A stretch of 35,896 nucleotides of DNA from Clostridium sp. CAG:678 (GTDB lineage: Bacteria > Bacillota > Clostridia > Oscillospirales > Acutalibacteraceae): positions 1 to 35,896 of the forward strand of contig HF991790.1 in assembly GCA_000431535.1 (NCBI GenBank), read 5' to 3'. Positions 23,255-31,054 of the stretch are shown in pieces; position 1 is the stretch's first letter, and each line of letters starts with the position of its first letter. A program made the position numbers and the translations under genes. The notes beneath the pieces are model-generated. The model was not told the DNA's origin. It worked only from the letters and a program-made list of their open reading frames with translations, and made no database searches.

Positions 23255-25159
23255 TTATTCAGCGGATATAGTGTTATACACAACCGGATCGCCCTGAACG
23301 ATCCAATAATCCAGTGTAAAGCAGTTGGAATCCACAACCAGTCTGACATCCGCGCCGGGCGCAACACCGGTTACCCGGATCGCGCCGCTTGCAAGCGCAC
23401 CATAGACCTCGTCATACGCTTGCTGATTTTCTTCTGTTACATTGTTGAGATAAATTGCTTTATTAGAGCAATCGCCGGTATACGTATAGCCGCCTCTGAA
23501 ATCACTGAGGCACGCCTCAACGGCAATGCCGTAATCCTTGATCGTTGTTGTGATATAATGATCCCAGGATGCCTGCCAGTTTTCCGCGCCGATGGCAAGT
23601 TTATCATAGCTGTAATTCCATGTGGCATCCGAAACGACGTTGCACTCCGGATTTCCGCCGGCATAAACAACGGAAACGCCTTCGTCATACATTTTTTCCA
23701 CCACTGCCTGATAACGGTTTACCATCGTATAAGTGGTGCTGGGGAAATATTCGTTTTCCATCACGATATCCGTGCTGAAACCATCTCTGTCCGAGGTTGA
23801 CCAGTGTGAGAAAATATAACCCTCCTGCGGCACTGCGGCGGAAACGGAAACCACATCGCCCGTAACATAGGAACCGGAACCGGTTGATTCGCCGTTGCCG
23901 CCCTCCCCTGTTACAACCGTAACATCAAAGGTAGGCGCACCGTTTTCAACATATACCGGTGTGAGCGTAATGCCCTGTGTGGTATCCGTAACATTCACCA
24001 AAGTGTCTCTCGCATTTACATCTTCAATGGCGCCCTCTTCATCTGTGCTGATCTCCCAGTGATCAAACACCATGCCGCTTTGCGCAGCGGGAGCCACTAC
24101 ATTGCAGGATTCACCCGCCATGATATACTGCGTGGAATAAACAGAACCGTCCGCATTATACACGGTAACGGGGTAAGTCGTTGACGGCGCATCTGCGTAT
24201 ACGGCAGTTAACGTGCAGTCACATTCCTCCACAAGGAGGTTCATTTCGGATTCCGTTTCGGATGAGATATTCACTTTGCTGTCCTTAACACCATCTGTAT
24301 TGCTCTTATATTCCCAGTGATCAAACACCTTGCCCTCCGGGGCAGGATCAGCTTTGATCGTAACATTCTGGCCCTCTGTGTATGTGCCGGAACCGGTGCC
24401 GTTCTCAACCTGAACAACAAATATTTTATGATTATTTTCATCTATTTTTTCATAATTTGCGGTAAGGGTAAAATCGTAGTCATAATCCAGTATCGGAGAA
24501 TCATAATCCGCATAATCCATCGTTACGGGAATACCAAGCTGATCTGCCGCATACTGCGCGCCCTGCACAAAGCCGGCGCCGTAAGAACTTGAAGTATCTG
24601 AATTTACAGACCCGAAATAGCCGAGTTTTGTGTTGCCGGAAATCACGGCGTCATACCCGGCAAGAAAGCCGCTTTGCAGCGTATTATAGGAAACCGTCAT
24701 CACATTTTCAATATATGCATCCGTATCATCGTCCGCAGCATGGGGCATGCCGTCCACAAGCAGGAAATTCACATCGCTGTACTGCCTTGCAGTTTCATAA
24801 ACGGGCACTTCAAACACATCGGTGGGAAGCACGATATACTTAGCGCCTTTCTCAACGGCGAGATCAATATACTGGATCGCCGTTTCCGCAGAAAGCGTTT
24901 CCCCTTCCGCAACAGGGGGCTGATAATATCGGTATGTAATTTCCTCACCCTCGGCGGCATCGGCATTCACCTGCTCGGCATAGGAAGTAACGCCGTTCCA
25001 AGCGCTTTCATTATAAGCGCCGTCATTTACGGTACCGCCGTCCGTGATCATAACAATATCATAAGTTAAATCTTCAGAATTATTTGAGCACCCGGCAAAA
25101 GCAAGGACGCATGTAGCAGCCATTGCTAGGCACACAAGCACCGAAATAACTTTTTTCAT
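23255..25159 (-). CDS. BMP/PnrA-type nucleoside-binding lipoprotein with three inserted InlB-like repeats
   Basis: 634 residues, about 250 more than a usual BMP-family binding protein. The signal peptide ends in lipobox AFAGC (lipidated C24). Residues 33-222 are the N-terminal half of a BMP/Med periplasmic-binding fold (DIVMITDGGTVNDGAYNESAWNG, KYIVLPTDVFEVPV, LGYFGSVNSDTSSSYGAGFVQG). Residues about 476-634 are the rest (RYQAVVEKMYDEGVSVVYAGG, DYGIAVEACL, TGVAPGADVRLV). Between them lie three repeats of about 85 residues, each with a YTxGxxVxVxA...G..F.HW core (HW at 281-282, 367-368, 452-453), of the InlB B-repeat/Listeria-Bacteroides type. PnrA members bind purine nucleosides, and the divergent operon encodes nucleoside phosphorolysis, which supports a nucleoside ligand. 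No permease or ATPase genes are near. Confidence 0.85.
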   Translation of the reverse strand: MKKVISVLVCLAMAATCVLAFAGCSNNSEDLTYDIVMITDGGTVNDGAYNESAWNGVTSYAEQVNADAAEGEEITYRYYQPPVAEGETLSAETAIQYIDLAVEKGAKYIVLPTDVFEVPVYETARQYSDVNFLLVDGMPHAADDDTDAYIENVMTVSYNTLQSGFLAGYDAVISGNTKLGYFGSVNSDTSSSYGAGFVQGAQYAADQLGIPVTMDYADYDSPILDYDYDFTLTANYEKIDENNHKIFVVQVENGTGSGTYTEGQNVTIKADPAPEGKVFDHWEYKSNTDGVKDSKVNISSETESEMNLLVEECDCTLTAVYADAPSTTYPVTVYNADGSVYSTQYIMAGESCNVVAPAAQSGMVFDHWEISTDEEGAIEDVNARDTLVNVTDTTQGITLTPVYVENGAPTFDVTVVTGEGGNGESTGSGSYVTGDVVSVSAAVPQEGYIFSHWSTSDRDGFSTDIVMENEYFPSTTYTMVNRYQAVVEKMYDEGVSVVYAGGNPECNVVSDATWNYSYDKLAIGAENWQASWDHYITTTIKDYGIAVEACLSDFRGGYTYTGDCSNKAIYLNNVTEENQQAYDEVYGALASGAIRVTGVAPGADVRLVVDSNCFTLDYWIVQGDPVVYNTISAE

Positions 25160-25197
25160 CTACTAATTACCCTCCGAAAATAAAATATCACTAATTA

Positions 25198-25226
25198 ATA
25201 ATACCAAAATCAGATAAATATTGCAA
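25198..25226 (-). promoter_or_regulatory. Promoter of the BMP-type lipoprotein gene
   Basis: On the minus strand TTGCAA (25226-25221), 17 bp, TATTAT (25203-25198). A GGAGGG SD follows before ATG 25159. It is back to back with the phosphorylase promoter. Confidence 0.75.
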
Positions 25227-25236
25227 TAGCATTTTA

Positions 25237-25265
25237 TTGATTTAAAATTTAAAAACCTTTATAAT
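25237..25265 (+). promoter_or_regulatory. Promoter of the purine/methylthioadenosine salvage operon
   Basis: TTGATT (25237-25242), 17 bp, TATAAT (25260-25265). The two divergent -35 boxes are only 10 bp apart, so one regulator could serve both units. Confidence 0.75.
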
Positions 25266-25296
25266 AGTGTTACAACCGTTTGGCGGAGGTGCTTTT

Positions 25297-26106
25297 ATGC
25301 TGGAAAAACAACTTGAATTTTTAAGGAAACAGACAGATTTTAAACCGGATATTGCGCTTGTGCTCGGCTCCGGACTGGGCGGCCTTGCAGACGAGATAGA
25401 AACGGAATATGAAATAGATTACGGGGATATACCCGATTTCCCCGTTTCCACTGCGCCGGGGCACAAAGGCCGTTTTCTGTTTGGAAAGCTCTGCGGCAAA
25501 AATATAGCCGCCATGCAGGGGCGCGTACACCTTTATGAAGGATACACGCCAGAACAGATCGTAATGCCGATCCGGCTTTTACGAGCGCTCGGCGCAGAGA
25601 TACTGATTCTTACCAACGCCTGCGGCGGCATAAGTAAAGGTCTGAGCCGGGGAGATCTGATGATGATAGACGATCATATCTCTTCCTTTATACCTTCTCC
25701 CCTGACCGGGTCAAATGACGAAAAGACCGGCCCGCGCTTTCCGGATATGAGCGAAGTATACAGCAATCGGATGAAAAGGATCCTGTTGAACAGCGCTTTG
25801 AACTGCGGCATAGACCTCAAGCGCGGCGTTTATATCCAACTTCCGGGTCCGGCATTTGAAACCAAGGCGGAGATCAGGATGTGCGCTGCTTTAGGCGCCG
25901 ATGCCGTTGGAATGAGCACGGCGATAGAGGCGCAGGCGGCAAGACATTGCGGATTTGAAGTGTGCGGGATCAGCTGTATTACGAACCTTGCGTGCGGGAT
26001 CAGCAACGCACCCATTACCTCTGAAGAAGTGAACGAAACGGCAAACGCGGTTTCCGAAAAATTCAGGGCACTGATCAAAGAAATCATAAAAGAAACGGAA
26101 ATATAA
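25297..26106 (+). CDS. Purine-nucleoside phosphorylase, trimeric PNP/MTAP family
   Basis: 269 residues. It cleaves purine (2'-deoxy)nucleosides with phosphate to base and pentose-1-phosphate. ATG 25297 has GGCGGAGG upstream; the longer in-frame start at 25267 sits at the promoter. Motifs: LVLGSGLGGLAD phosphate loop (26-37), PGHKGRFLFG, MQGRVHLYEGY, LTNACGGIS, QLPGPAFETKAEIRM (about 180-194), ADAVGMSTAIEA. The base-specificity position is asparagine in CITNLACGISN, as in 6-oxopurine enzymes, rather than the aspartate of adenine-type MTA phosphorylases. It therefore should accept inosine, guanosine and possibly methylthioinosine. It heads an operon with mtnA and a methylthioadenosine deaminase, which suggests the last of these. 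Confidence 0.92.
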   Translation: MLEKQLEFLRKQTDFKPDIALVLGSGLGGLADEIETEYEIDYGDIPDFPVSTAPGHKGRFLFGKLCGKNIAAMQGRVHLYEGYTPEQIVMPIRLLRALGAEILILTNACGGISKGLSRGDLMMIDDHISSFIPSPLTGSNDEKTGPRFPDMSEVYSNRMKRILLNSALNCGIDLKRGVYIQLPGPAFETKAEIRMCAALGADAVGMSTAIEAQAARHCGFEVCGISCITNLACGISNAPITSEEVNETANAVSEKFRALIKEIIKETEI

Positions 26107-26108
26107 GG

Positions 26109-27086
26109 ATGGATAACATTATTTTTAAAGACGGCAGGCTGTTGATTCTGGATCAGACATTACTGCCGAATGAAGAAACCTATGAAGAGATGACAAGCCT
26201 TGACGACTGCCGAAAAGCGATAAAAAAACAGATGGTGCGCGGCGCCCCTGCCATCGGCATATTTGCAGGTTACGCCATGGCGCTGTTTGGCAGGGAGAAT
26301 ACAAAGCAGGCAAAAGCGGCGCTGGATTCGGCAAGGCCGACGGCTGTGAACCTGAGTTGGGCAACCTCCCGGCTGCTGAAAGCGATAGAAAGCGGAAAAG
26401 ATCCTGTTGCAGAGGCACGCGCGATCCATAACGAGGACATGGAAATGTGCCGCAAGATCAGTGAATACGGGCTTTCCCTGCTGCATGACGGCGATGGGAT
26501 ACTGACCCACTGCAATGCGGGCGAACTTGCCACTTCAAAATACGGCACCGGGCTTGGCCCGTTGATTTTGGGAAAAGAAAAGGGCTATACGTTTCACGTG
26601 TATTCAGACGAGACGCGGCCGCTTTTGCAGGGGGCAAGGCTGACGAGTTACGAATTGGAGAAACACGGTATTGACGTTACGCTGATCTGCGATGACATGG
26701 CGGGATACGTTATGAAACAAGGACTGATCAACGCCGTGCTGGTAGGTTGCGACCGTATTGCCGCTAACGGAGACACGGCAAACAAAATCGGCACTTCTTC
26801 TCTTGCTGTGCTTGCCAAATACTATGGGATCCCTTTCTACGTTTTGGGGCCGTATTCCACCGTTGACCTGCAGACGCCGACAGGTAAGGATATAGAGATC
26901 GAAGAACGCGAGCCGGACGAAATCAAGGAAATGTTTTTTGAAAAGCCGACTGCACTGCCGGAAACCAAGTGCCTGAATCCGGCATTTGATGTTACAGACG
27001 CAGAACTGATTACGGCGATCATTACGGATAAGGGCATTATCCGCCCGCCTTATGCAGAGAATTTAAAGGCAGCGATTGGGGGCTGA
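26109..27086 (+). CDS. mtnA: S-methyl-5-thioribose-1-phosphate isomerase
   Basis: 325 residues, in the usual range. It converts 5-methylthioribose-1-phosphate to the ribulose form. Motifs: MVRGAPAIGIFAGYAMAL (about 43-60), LTHCNAGELATSKYGTGLGPL (catalytic cysteine), DETRPLLQGARLTSYEL, and GCDRIAANGDTANKIGT (catalytic aspartate). It resembles eIF2B subunits but these motifs identify the isomerase. It starts 2 nt after the phosphorylase stop, and its own stop is 4 nt before the deaminase start, so all three are co-transcribed. Confidence 0.94.
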   Translation: MDNIIFKDGRLLILDQTLLPNEETYEEMTSLDDCRKAIKKQMVRGAPAIGIFAGYAMALFGRENTKQAKAALDSARPTAVNLSWATSRLLKAIESGKDPVAEARAIHNEDMEMCRKISEYGLSLLHDGDGILTHCNAGELATSKYGTGLGPLILGKEKGYTFHVYSDETRPLLQGARLTSYELEKHGIDVTLICDDMAGYVMKQGLINAVLVGCDRIAANGDTANKIGTSSLAVLAKYYGIPFYVLGPYSTVDLQTPTGKDIEIEEREPDEIKEMFFEKPTALPETKCLNPAFDVTDAELITAIITDKGIIRPPYAENLKAAIGG

Positions 27087-27090
27087 TGAC

Positions 27091-28350
27091 ATGATCAGAT
27101 TTTATAACGGCAGCGTATTGACGCTGAAAAACGGATTTGAAATAACAGACGATGAAGTATGGACGGACGGCGAAAAAATCGCATATATCGGAAAGGGCTG
27201 CAATAAAAAAGCAGACCGTGAGATCGATCTGCAAGGCAACCTGCTGATGCCGGCTTTTAAAAATGCGCACACACATTCCGCTATGACGTTTGCGCGCAGC
27301 CTTGCGGACGGGCTGCCGCTGCAAAAATGGCTGAATGAAAAGATTTTCCCTCTGGAGGCAAAACTGACTGCACAGGATATCTATGCGCTTTCACGGCTGG
27401 CGTTTCTGGAATATCTGACAAGCGGAACATCCGCCTGTTTTGATATGTACTACTTCCCGGAGGCAATGGCAAAAGCAAGTGTGGACGCCGGATTCAGAAC
27501 TGTTATGACCTGCGGTCTTAATTCTTTTAAAGAAGATCTGAACGCACTTGAAAACTACTATAAAAAATATAACAATTATAACGAACTGATCTCTTACAGG
27601 CTGGGTTTCCACGCTGAATACACCTGCACAAGAGAGATCTTGGAGGGTGTGGCGAAGCTTGCCGAAAAATACGAGGCGCCGGTCTTTACACATTCCAGCG
27701 AAACCAAAAGCGAAGTGGACGGCTGTTTGGAAAGATACGGCAAAACGCCCACCGCGCTGTTTGAAGAACTTGGCATTTTTAACTACGGCGGCGGCGCGTA
27801 TCACAGCGTGTGGGTAAACGATGCAGATCTTGCAATTTATAAAAAACGCGGCATTAGGGCAGTTATAAACGCAGGATCAAACTGCAAACTTGCCTCCGGC
27901 ATTGCGCCGGTAACCAAAATGCAGACAAAAGGAATACAGATCGCGGTGGGAACAGACGGCCCGAGCAGCAACAACGCACTGGACATGTTCCGGGAAATGT
28001 ATCTGATCTGCGCCACGCAAAAACTTGCGCAAAGCGATGCTGCCGCCTGCGACGCAGGAAGTATTTTATATGCCGCAACCGTTGGGAGCGCGCGCTGTAT
28101 GGGGCTGATGAACTGCGACATCATCGATACCGGCAAATCCGCGGACCTGACGGTGATAGATCTGCATTCGCCGAATATGCAGCCGATAAATGATATTGTA
28201 AAAAATCTTGTCTACAGCGGTTCAAAATCCAACGTGAAACTGACCATGGTAAACGGAAAGATCCTTTACGAAAACGGCGAATTCCCCGGCACGGACACGG
28301 AAAAGATCTATTACGAGGCACAAAAGATCACAAACCGGCTGAAAAGCTGA
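27091..28350 (+). CDS. mtaD: 5-methylthioadenosine/S-adenosylhomocysteine deaminase (amidohydrolase)
   Basis: 419 residues. It deaminates MTA, SAH or adenosine at C6 in a metal-dependent amidohydrolase barrel. ATG 27091 has GGGGG about 8 nt upstream; an earlier in-frame start overlaps mtnA. Metal ligands: HxH in FKNAHTHSAM, H in LGFHAEYTC, H in FTHSSETKSE, D in VGTDGPSSNN. The C-terminal beta sandwich (SADLTVIDL, ...VNGKILYENG) is intact. Related clostridial proteins can be guanine or chlorohydrolase-type, but operon context with PNP and MtnA favours MTA deaminase. A terminator follows at 28382. Confidence 0.88.
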   Translation: MIRFYNGSVLTLKNGFEITDDEVWTDGEKIAYIGKGCNKKADREIDLQGNLLMPAFKNAHTHSAMTFARSLADGLPLQKWLNEKIFPLEAKLTAQDIYALSRLAFLEYLTSGTSACFDMYYFPEAMAKASVDAGFRTVMTCGLNSFKEDLNALENYYKKYNNYNELISYRLGFHAEYTCTREILEGVAKLAEKYEAPVFTHSSETKSEVDGCLERYGKTPTALFEELGIFNYGGGAYHSVWVNDADLAIYKKRGIRAVINAGSNCKLASGIAPVTKMQTKGIQIAVGTDGPSSNNALDMFREMYLICATQKLAQSDAAACDAGSILYAATVGSARCMGLMNCDIIDTGKSADLTVIDLHSPNMQPINDIVKNLVYSGSKSNVKLTMVNGKILYENGEFPGTDTEKIYYEAQKITNRLKS

Positions 28351-28381
28351 AATAAATTCTTCTGAAATAATAATTTTTAAA

Positions 28382-28412
28382 ATCCGTCTTATGTAAAGGC
28401 GGATATTTTTTT
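28382..28412 (+). terminator. Terminator after mtaD
   Basis: ATCCGTCTT (28382-28390) pairs with AAGGCGGAT (28396-28404), 5-nt loop, followed by a seven-T run. Confidence 0.88.
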
Positions 28413-28422
28413 GCAAAAGGTG

Positions 28423-28451
28423 TTGACAAGTGTGTTTATACTGTGTATACT
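28423..28451 (+). promoter_or_regulatory. Consensus promoter of the GntR-ABC operon
   Basis: A perfect TTGACA (28423-28428), 17 bp, TATACT (28446-28451). This is the strongest promoter in the window, which fits one that is normally repressed. Confidence 0.88.
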
Positions 28452-28464
28452 GTATATACACAGT
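28440..28464. promoter_or_regulatory. 25-bp palindromic operator, probable GntR autoregulation site
   Basis: ACTGTGTATA (28440-28449) and TATACACAGT (28455-28464) are perfect 10-bp inverted repeats with a 5-bp centre, covering the -10 element. A second 10-bp palindrome CAGTTAACTG (28461-28470) overlaps its right arm. YtrA-type GntR proteins are known to bind such sites and repress their own operon. Confidence 0.8.
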
Positions 28465-28485
28465 TAACTGTCAGGAGAATATATC

Positions 28486-28863
28486 ATGTTGATTTTTATT
28501 AACAATCAAAACGGTGTGCCTATTTATGACCAGATCTATCAGCAGATCAAGGCGCAGATCATAAACGGCGAACTTCGGGAAGACGAACCTTTGCCCTCTA
28601 TCCGGAGCCTTGCAAAAGAACTGCACATAAGCGTGATCACCACGAAACGCGCATATGAGGAACTTGAAAAGGACGGATTCATTTACACGGCGCCGGGGCG
28701 CGGCTCTTTTGTTGCTAAAAAAAACACGGAACTGCTGCGCGAGGAAACGCTGAAACAGATTGAAGAGCACCTGGACGCGGCTTTGAAACTGGGCGCGGCA
28801 GGCGGTTATGACACAAATGACATAATAGACATACTGAAAACCCTGAATGAGGAGGAACAGTGA
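28486..28863 (+). CDS. GntR-family transcriptional regulator, YtrA type
   Basis: 125 residues, the short YtrA form. The N-terminal winged HTH is at about 8-75 (VPIYDQIYQQIKAQIINGELREDEPLPSIRSLAKELHIS, then TTKRAYEELEKDGFIYTAPGRGSFVA). A short C-terminal helical dimerisation tail (about 80-125) follows, with no effector domain. SD AGGAG is 8 nt from the ATG. Its stop overlaps the ATPase start (TGATG). YtrA regulators repress adjacent ABC transporter genes and usually respond to cell-wall stress or antimicrobials; that role is inferred here. Confidence 0.93.
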   Translation: MLIFINNQNGVPIYDQIYQQIKAQIINGELREDEPLPSIRSLAKELHISVITTKRAYEELEKDGFIYTAPGRGSFVAKKNTELLREETLKQIEEHLDAALKLGAAGGYDTNDIIDILKTLNEEEQ

Positions 28864-29699
28864 TGAACGCTGTTGAAGTAAAAGAACTGACCAAAAAATT
28901 TAAGGGCTTTACGCTGGATCATGTAAGTTTTTCACTTCCTGCCGGGTGCATCATGGGCCTGGTGGGTGAAAACGGAGCCGGAAAAAGCACCACACTGAAA
29001 CTGCTGCTGAATATGATTCAAAAAGACAGCGGCAGGATCACAATTCTGGGTAAAGACGAAAAAAATATAGACAAAAATGAGATCGGCGTTGTGTTTGACG
29101 AATGCCGCTTTCACGAATCGTTTACGGCAAAAGATATAAACCAAGTGCTTAAATCTATTTTTCAGCGCTGGAACGAACCGCAGTTCTTTGACTATCTGAA
29201 CAGATTTGAAGTGCCGAGCAATAAAAAACTTAAAGAGTTTTCACGAGGAATGAAGATGAAGATCTCCATTGCGGCGGCGGTTAGCCATGACGCAAAACTG
29301 CTTTTACTGGATGAGCCGACCTCTACGCTTGACCCGGTTGTAAGAGATGAAATGCTGGATATCTTTTATGATTTTATCAGCGATGAACAGCATTCCATCA
29401 TCATCTCCTCTCACATTGTAAGCGATCTGGAAAAGGTGTGCGATTATATTGCGTTTATGCACAAAGGCAAAATGGTACTATGCGAGGAAAAAGACAGACT
29501 GTTGCAGGAATGCAGGCTTGCGCAGATGAGCGAGGCGGAATTTTCCGCAATAGATAAAGACGAGATCATCGGCAGCCGCAAAACACCATTTGGCATCACG
29601 GCTGTCATCAGAAAAGCCGCGGCCACGCAAATCAGAAACACGCAGCCGATCAATTTGGAAGACCTGTTTGTTTATATGATAAGGGGTGAGGAAAAATGA
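28863..29699 (+). CDS. ABC transporter ATP-binding protein
   Basis: 278 residues. Walker A is GLVGENGAGKSTTLK (about 32-46), the signature loop is LKEFSRGMKMKISIA (a degenerate SRGMK in place of LSGGQ, as is usual in the YtrB/BcrA-type subfamily), Walker B LLLLDEPTSTLDP, and the switch histidine in IIISSH. GGAGG at 28851-28855 supports ATG 28863. Energises the membrane partner encoded next, whose ATG overlaps its stop (ATGA). Confidence 0.93.
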   Translation: MNAVEVKELTKKFKGFTLDHVSFSLPAGCIMGLVGENGAGKSTTLKLLLNMIQKDSGRITILGKDEKNIDKNEIGVVFDECRFHESFTAKDINQVLKSIFQRWNEPQFFDYLNRFEVPSNKKLKEFSRGMKMKISIAAAVSHDAKLLLLDEPTSTLDPVVRDEMLDIFYDFISDEQHSIIISSHIVSDLEKVCDYIAFMHKGKMVLCEEKDRLLQECRLAQMSEAEFSAIDKDEIIGSRKTPFGITAVIRKAAATQIRNTQPINLEDLFVYMIRGEEK

Positions 29700-30310
29700 A
29701 AGGACTTTTGATCAAAGACGCTATATTAATCAAAAAATACTGTATTTTGAATTTTGCGATTTCCGTATTATTTTTTGCCATCTCCGTTATAGATCCGGAA
29801 AATATACTATTTGCGCTGGTTTCCGTTGTACTGATCTCCCTGATTCCCATAACCATTAACGCATATGATGAGCAGTTCAAATGGAACCTCTTTGAAGCAG
29901 CGCTGCCAATAAACAGAAAAACCGTTGTTTTGGAAAAATATGCTTTGCTTTTGATCTTAGTGCTGCCGGTTACCGTAATCTATTCCCTGATCGGTTTAAT
30001 TTTTAATGATTTCTCTTTTGAAGAATTCTTGTTTAACTGGTCTGTTATGCTGTTTACCGGAATCATTACACCCTGTGTTACCATTCCGATCCTATTGAAG
30101 TTTGGATATATTAAAAGCAGGGTGATCAGCATTGTGGTTATCATTCTTTTCGCCGCCGGCGGGGCGGGTGCTGCAAGCATCGTAGATCTTGCGGAGATTC
30201 CCACAAACATTTCCGGCCCGGTTCCGTTGATTCTGATTCTTGTATCGGCAGTGATCGCGTTTATTTCTTATCTGATCTCAAACGCCATTTACGCAAAAAA
30301 AGAATTTTAA
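29696..30310 (+). CDS. ABC-2 type transporter permease
   Basis: 204 residues with about six hydrophobic segments (residues 12-30, 37-55, 77-103, 110-132, 140-160, 175-197). It starts with MKGLLIKDAILIKKYC, the short amphipathic start typical of ABC-2 permeases encoded beside YtrA regulators and BcrA-type ATPases. The substrate is unknown; lipid-linked peptides or antimicrobials are the usual guess. The ATGA overlap with the ATPase implies equimolar synthesis. Confidence 0.85.
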   Translation: MKGLLIKDAILIKKYCILNFAISVLFFAISVIDPENILFALVSVVLISLIPITINAYDEQFKWNLFEAALPINRKTVVLEKYALLLILVLPVTVIYSLIGLIFNDFSFEEFLFNWSVMLFTGIITPCVTIPILLKFGYIKSRVISIVVIILFAAGGAGAASIVDLAEIPTNISGPVPLILILVSAVIAFISYLISNAIYAKKEF

Positions 30311-30320
30311 AAACAAAAAT

Positions 30321-30350
30321 GCCTCACGGGAGAAAACCGTGAGGCGTTTT
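30321..30350. terminator. Bidirectional terminator
   Basis: GCCTCACGG (30321-30329) pairs with CCGTGAGGC (30337-30345), with AAAAA before and TTTTT after. Serves the ABC operon and the convergent YhhN gene. Confidence 0.9.
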
Positions 30351-30358
30351 TATGTGCA

Positions 30359-31054
30359 TCAAATAAATATGATGGAGGCGGCGATCAGATACTGCCCTGC
30401 ATAATAAAGAAAATGATTTAAAAACAGATGAAACGGCTTATCCCAGCCGCGGCTGAAATAGGTGAAGTTCAGCACAATATCAGACAGAGTAAACAATACC
30501 GAGCCGACTGCCATAACGATCATGGCTTTTTCTTTTGTTACGAACGCAGCAAATATGGAAACAACCGTTGTAAGCGTAAGAAAAACCACATACGCAAGAA
30601 CGACTTTCCGATATTTTCCGTAATGCACCTTCATAATATTTGCCGAAAAGACAGTTGTGCAGGCAATTGCAACGGCGATAACCACGCAGATCAGCACCCA
30701 CCACCATTTAAAGCGGTTATGGTAGATCACAGCGCCGGAATAAAAGATATGGCCAACAAGGAAAAACAGGAATCCGGCTTTCAGATAAGAATTTGCGTCC
30801 TGCGGATAGATATACTTCAGGTCAAGCGCAATATCACCGCACAGACCAAGAATCCCGCCCATAATCAGCAGTGAGCCGTAAGCCGGATAATTATGCGGAT
30901 TCGCGTTGAATGCAAAGACCATGGTGAGCAAATAGCAAAGGCTGGACACGATCTTGAAAAACAGGTTTTTAATGCTTGCGCCCCTTGCCCTGAAAAACAG
31001 AAACACAACGGAAACAACAAGACCGACGGATAAAGTTACATAGTAGTACGGCAT
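30359..31054 (-). CDS. YhhN family membrane protein (lysoplasmalogenase-like)
   Basis: 231 residues with about eight hydrophobic helices. Motifs of the YhhN/TMEM86 family are visible: GDIALDLKYIYP (about 75-86; acidic residue of the active site), FFLVGHIFYSG (about 96-106; conserved GH), LFTLSDIVLNF (about 187-197; conserved SD), and the final YYAGQYLIAAS. Characterised members hydrolyse lysoplasmalogens. Plasmalogens occur in anaerobic clostridia, so the assignment makes sense but is inferred. GGAGGGTG precedes ATG 31054. The start lies inside the MATE gene's last 19 bp. Confidence 0.82.
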   Translation of the reverse strand: MPYYYVTLSVGLVVSVVFLFFRARGASIKNLFFKIVSSLCYLLTMVFAFNANPHNYPAYGSLLIMGGILGLCGDIALDLKYIYPQDANSYLKAGFLFFLVGHIFYSGAVIYHNRFKWWWVLICVVIAVAIACTTVFSANIMKVHYGKYRKVVLAYVVFLTLTTVVSIFAAFVTKEKAMIVMAVGSVLFTLSDIVLNFTYFSRGWDKPFHLFLNHFLYYAGQYLIAASIIFI

